From Lachnoclostridium sp. UBA6558 (GTDB taxonomy: Bacteria > Bacillota > Clostridia > Lachnospirales > Lachnospiraceae): a stretch of 6,483 nt of DNA. The stretch is from the NCBI GenBank assembly GCA_002434335.1, contig DJJW01000006.1:1-6483 (forward strand). Reading direction: 5' to 3'. Shown piece by piece: positions 5,081-6,483 of this stretch. The notes below the pieces were generated by a model. That model saw nothing but the letters and a program-made list of their open reading frames with translations. It had not been told where the DNA came from and did not search any database. The position numbers and the translations under genes are program-made. Each line of letters opens with the position of its first letter. Position 1 is the stretch's first letter.

Positions 5081-5632
5081 ATGCAAATGGGTATTCAGAC
5101 AGAGCGGCTGCAGTTACGTATTCTGCACCCTAATGAAGCTGATAAGGTTTTAATATTCTATTCCCAGAACAAAGACCAGTTTGAACCCTGGGAACCAGAA
5201 AGAGATGTTAATTTCTACACGCTATCCTATCAAAGGCTTTCCTTATCAATTGAATATAATTTAATGCAGCAGTCCAAGCTCCTTCGCTATTGGGTATTTC
5301 TGAAAGAAGATCCCCATACTATCATTGGATCAGTTAATTTTTACAACATTACAAAGGGGTCTTATTACACCTGCCAGTTAGGTTATAAATTCGACCGGCG
5401 TTTTGTAGGCAGAGGTTATGCCACCGAAAGCATCAGAGAAGCCATGCAGGTCCTGTTAACAGATTATGAAATCCACCGAATTGAAGCCAACATTATGCCC
5501 TCTAACCTTCGCTCCATACATCTTGTGCAAAAACTTGGTTTTCAATACGAAGGTCTTGCCATTTCCAGTATAAAAATAAACCACAAATGGGAAGACCATG
5601 CACGGTATGCCTTTCTAAATACAGTTAACTAA
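5081..5632 (+). CDS. GNAT-family N-acetyltransferase, RimJ/RimL type
   Basis: This 183-residue protein has the usual length for the RimJ/RimL group, which transfers acetyl from acetyl-CoA to protein N-termini or small molecules. The N-terminus (TERLQLRIL, 7-15) is the family's first strand. GYKFDRRFVGRGYATE (101-116) carries the R-x-x-G-x-G/A acetyl-CoA pyrophosphate loop (R-F-V-G-R-G-Y-A), and MPSNLRSIHLVQKLGFQYEG (139-158) is the motif-B segment with the conserved N-x-x-S and KLGF-x-x-EG. The substrate cannot be predicted. AGGAG at 5069-5073, 7 bases before the ATG, fixes the start; a second ATG two codons later is less well placed. It follows the activase by 47 bases on the same strand with no terminator between, so the two are likely co-transcribed. 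Confidence 0.92.
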   Translation: MQMGIQTERLQLRILHPNEADKVLIFYSQNKDQFEPWEPERDVNFYTLSYQRLSLSIEYNLMQQSKLLRYWVFLKEDPHTIIGSVNFYNITKGSYYTCQLGYKFDRRFVGRGYATESIREAMQVLLTDYEIHRIEANIMPSNLRSIHLVQKLGFQYEGLAISSIKINHKWEDHARYAFLNTVN

Positions 5633-5678
5633 AATAAACTCTGTAACTGCCAAAAGAATGCAGCTGCAGAGTTTATTT
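5632..5678. terminator. Bidirectional terminator between convergent genes
   Basis: AAATAAACTCTG (5632-5643) is perfectly complementary to CAGAGTTTATTT (5667-5678), with an inner CTGC/GCAG stem around CAAAAGAAT. The stem starts at the last base of the acetyltransferase stop codon and ends 15 bases before the stop of the convergent gene. The AT-rich outer arm supplies U-rich tails in both directions (TTTATTTTAG on the minus strand, TTTATTTATG on the plus). Confidence 0.75.
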
Positions 5679-5693
5679 ATGTAATGCATGGAT

Positions 5694-6483
5694 TTAATTA
5701 CCACGATTAAGCAATACAGGTATATACCAATACCCGAACTCACCGGTTCTCTGAGGTTTTCTTTTCGCACATTTAAAGTTCTCAAAGCCAAACATCTTAG
5801 CCATAAATTTCTCTCTGTTGTGATAGATACCCGGTACACCAAGAATGTAATTCTGTCCGTTCTTATCGTTAACCCTGGCAAAGATCAAATGTCTGTAACT
5901 ATAATAACCATGCAGTAAAAAGCTGTTATTTCCAAGTCCCCATAAATCCATAGGAAGCATTCCGATATCTTTTGGCTCTATCCTGGCACACCAGGCAATC
6001 TCATTATCTTCAAAGGGATACATTTTGGGGAAGTTGTGATATATCTGCTTTGCTAAGGGATGATCATCAAATATTGGCTTGTTATTGCTAAGACCTTCTG
6101 CCGCTTGGTCTGTCTTGGTATCCGATTCCTGAGGCTGATTCACTGACTGATCTGCAGGAGGCTGTACTGCCTCAGATGGCTGCGGAATTTCAGTTGCCGG
6201 TGATACTGTTACGTTATTCTCTAAAGAGCCTTCCTTGATTACTTCAGGTTGTTTGATTGCTTCGTCCTCTGTATTCCCGGTGGAATCTTCAACGGGATTA
6301 TAATCCGTTAATTCTTCTGAATTACTAATGAAACTTTCTGCCGGATTTTCTATGGGACTTTGAATCAAGGTTTCATCCGGGATTACGACTGTATTTTCCA
6401 CCGGAGATTTAACCACATTAATCTGATTATCTGGGCTATAATCAATTGGTGCATTCACCAGATCTTTTGCCGGTGCTGCCGGA
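5694..6483 (-). CDS. Protein with disordered Pro/Glu/Asn-rich linker and conserved C-terminal domain (5' partial)
   Basis: The frame is open to the right edge, so the N-terminus is missing; 262 codons are visible. A GTG at 6456-6458 is in frame, but the codons before it (P-A-A-P-A-K-D-L) continue the same Pro/Ala-rich style and no ribosome binding site precedes it, so I treat it as internal. Roughly the first 140 visible residues are low-complexity, rich in P, E, N, S and Q, with short recurrent units such as SPVEN, SPIEN and NPVED. The last 120 residues look folded and aromatic-rich: HNFPKMYPFEDNEIAWCARI, DLWGLGNNSFLLHGYYSYRH, YILGVPGIYHNREKFMAKMF. I recall similar C-terminal domains in uncharacterised Lachnospiraceae proteins (possibly DUF6128), but that identity is unverified. 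No function is assigned. No membrane segment is visible in the part present. Confidence 0.85.
   Translation of the reverse strand, partial: PAAPAKDLVNAPIDYSPDNQINVVKSPVENTVVIPDETLIQSPIENPAESFISNSEELTDYNPVEDSTGNTEDEAIKQPEVIKEGSLENNVTVSPATEIPQPSEAVQPPADQSVNQPQESDTKTDQAAEGLSNNKPIFDDHPLAKQIYHNFPKMYPFEDNEIAWCARIEPKDIGMLPMDLWGLGNNSFLLHGYYSYRHLIFARVNDKNGQNYILGVPGIYHNREKFMAKMFGFENFKCAKRKPQRTGEFGYWYIPVLLNRGN

Noticed and set aside
5615..5918. ORFs on both strands around the end of the convergent gene
   Set aside because: They overlap the coding frame of the minus-strand gene at 5694-6483 and the terminator hairpin, have no ribosome binding sites, and read as shadows.

Overview
The window looks like a piece of chromosome from a low-GC, strictly anaerobic Clostridia member, most likely Lachnospiraceae. 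Three things point there: a long Bacillus/Clostridium-type SRP RNA with an Alu domain next to tadA, an NrdG2-type radical-SAM activase, and AT-rich intergenic DNA with strong AGGAGG-type ribosome binding sites. The family assignment rests on recognition from memory, not on a database search.

Layout from left to right. Positions 1-203 hold the first codons of a minus-strand gene running off the left edge, with a strong ribosome binding site and a perfect-consensus TTGACA-17-TATAAT promoter. Positions 204-2543 (minus) encode a 779-residue protein with a cyclic-nucleotide-binding-like N-terminus and no output domain I recognise. Positions 2641-2830 hold no protein gene but contain a compact set of hairpins, including a three-way junction, followed on the minus strand by an intrinsic terminator; this is the best candidate for an undescribed structured RNA. 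Positions 2877-3340 hold the SRP RNA unit (promoter, leader hairpin, about 270-nt RNA, terminator), and 3352-3858 (minus) is tadA, which gives the classic Firmicutes tadA-ffs order.

To the right of tadA the direction changes. A 370-base spacer (3859-4230) carries a putative tadA promoter, an imperfect direct repeat and a long hairpin. A plus-strand cluster follows: a 36-codon membrane-peptide ORF that overlaps the next start by ATGA, the NrdG-type radical-SAM gene (4338-5033), and a RimJ/RimL-type GNAT acetyltransferase (5081-5632). A long hairpin at 5632-5678 separates this cluster from a convergent minus-strand gene (5694 to the right edge, 5' end missing). That gene encodes a Pro/Glu/Asn-rich linker and a conserved-looking C-terminal domain of unknown function.

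Functionally, the recognisable genes are housekeeping: wobble-inosine tRNA editing, protein targeting, and probable activation of anaerobic ribonucleotide reductase. The less understood parts are the orphan RNA-like element between ffs and the cNMP-like gene, the 779-residue protein itself, and the tiny ORF with an internal GC-rich palindrome in front of the activase.
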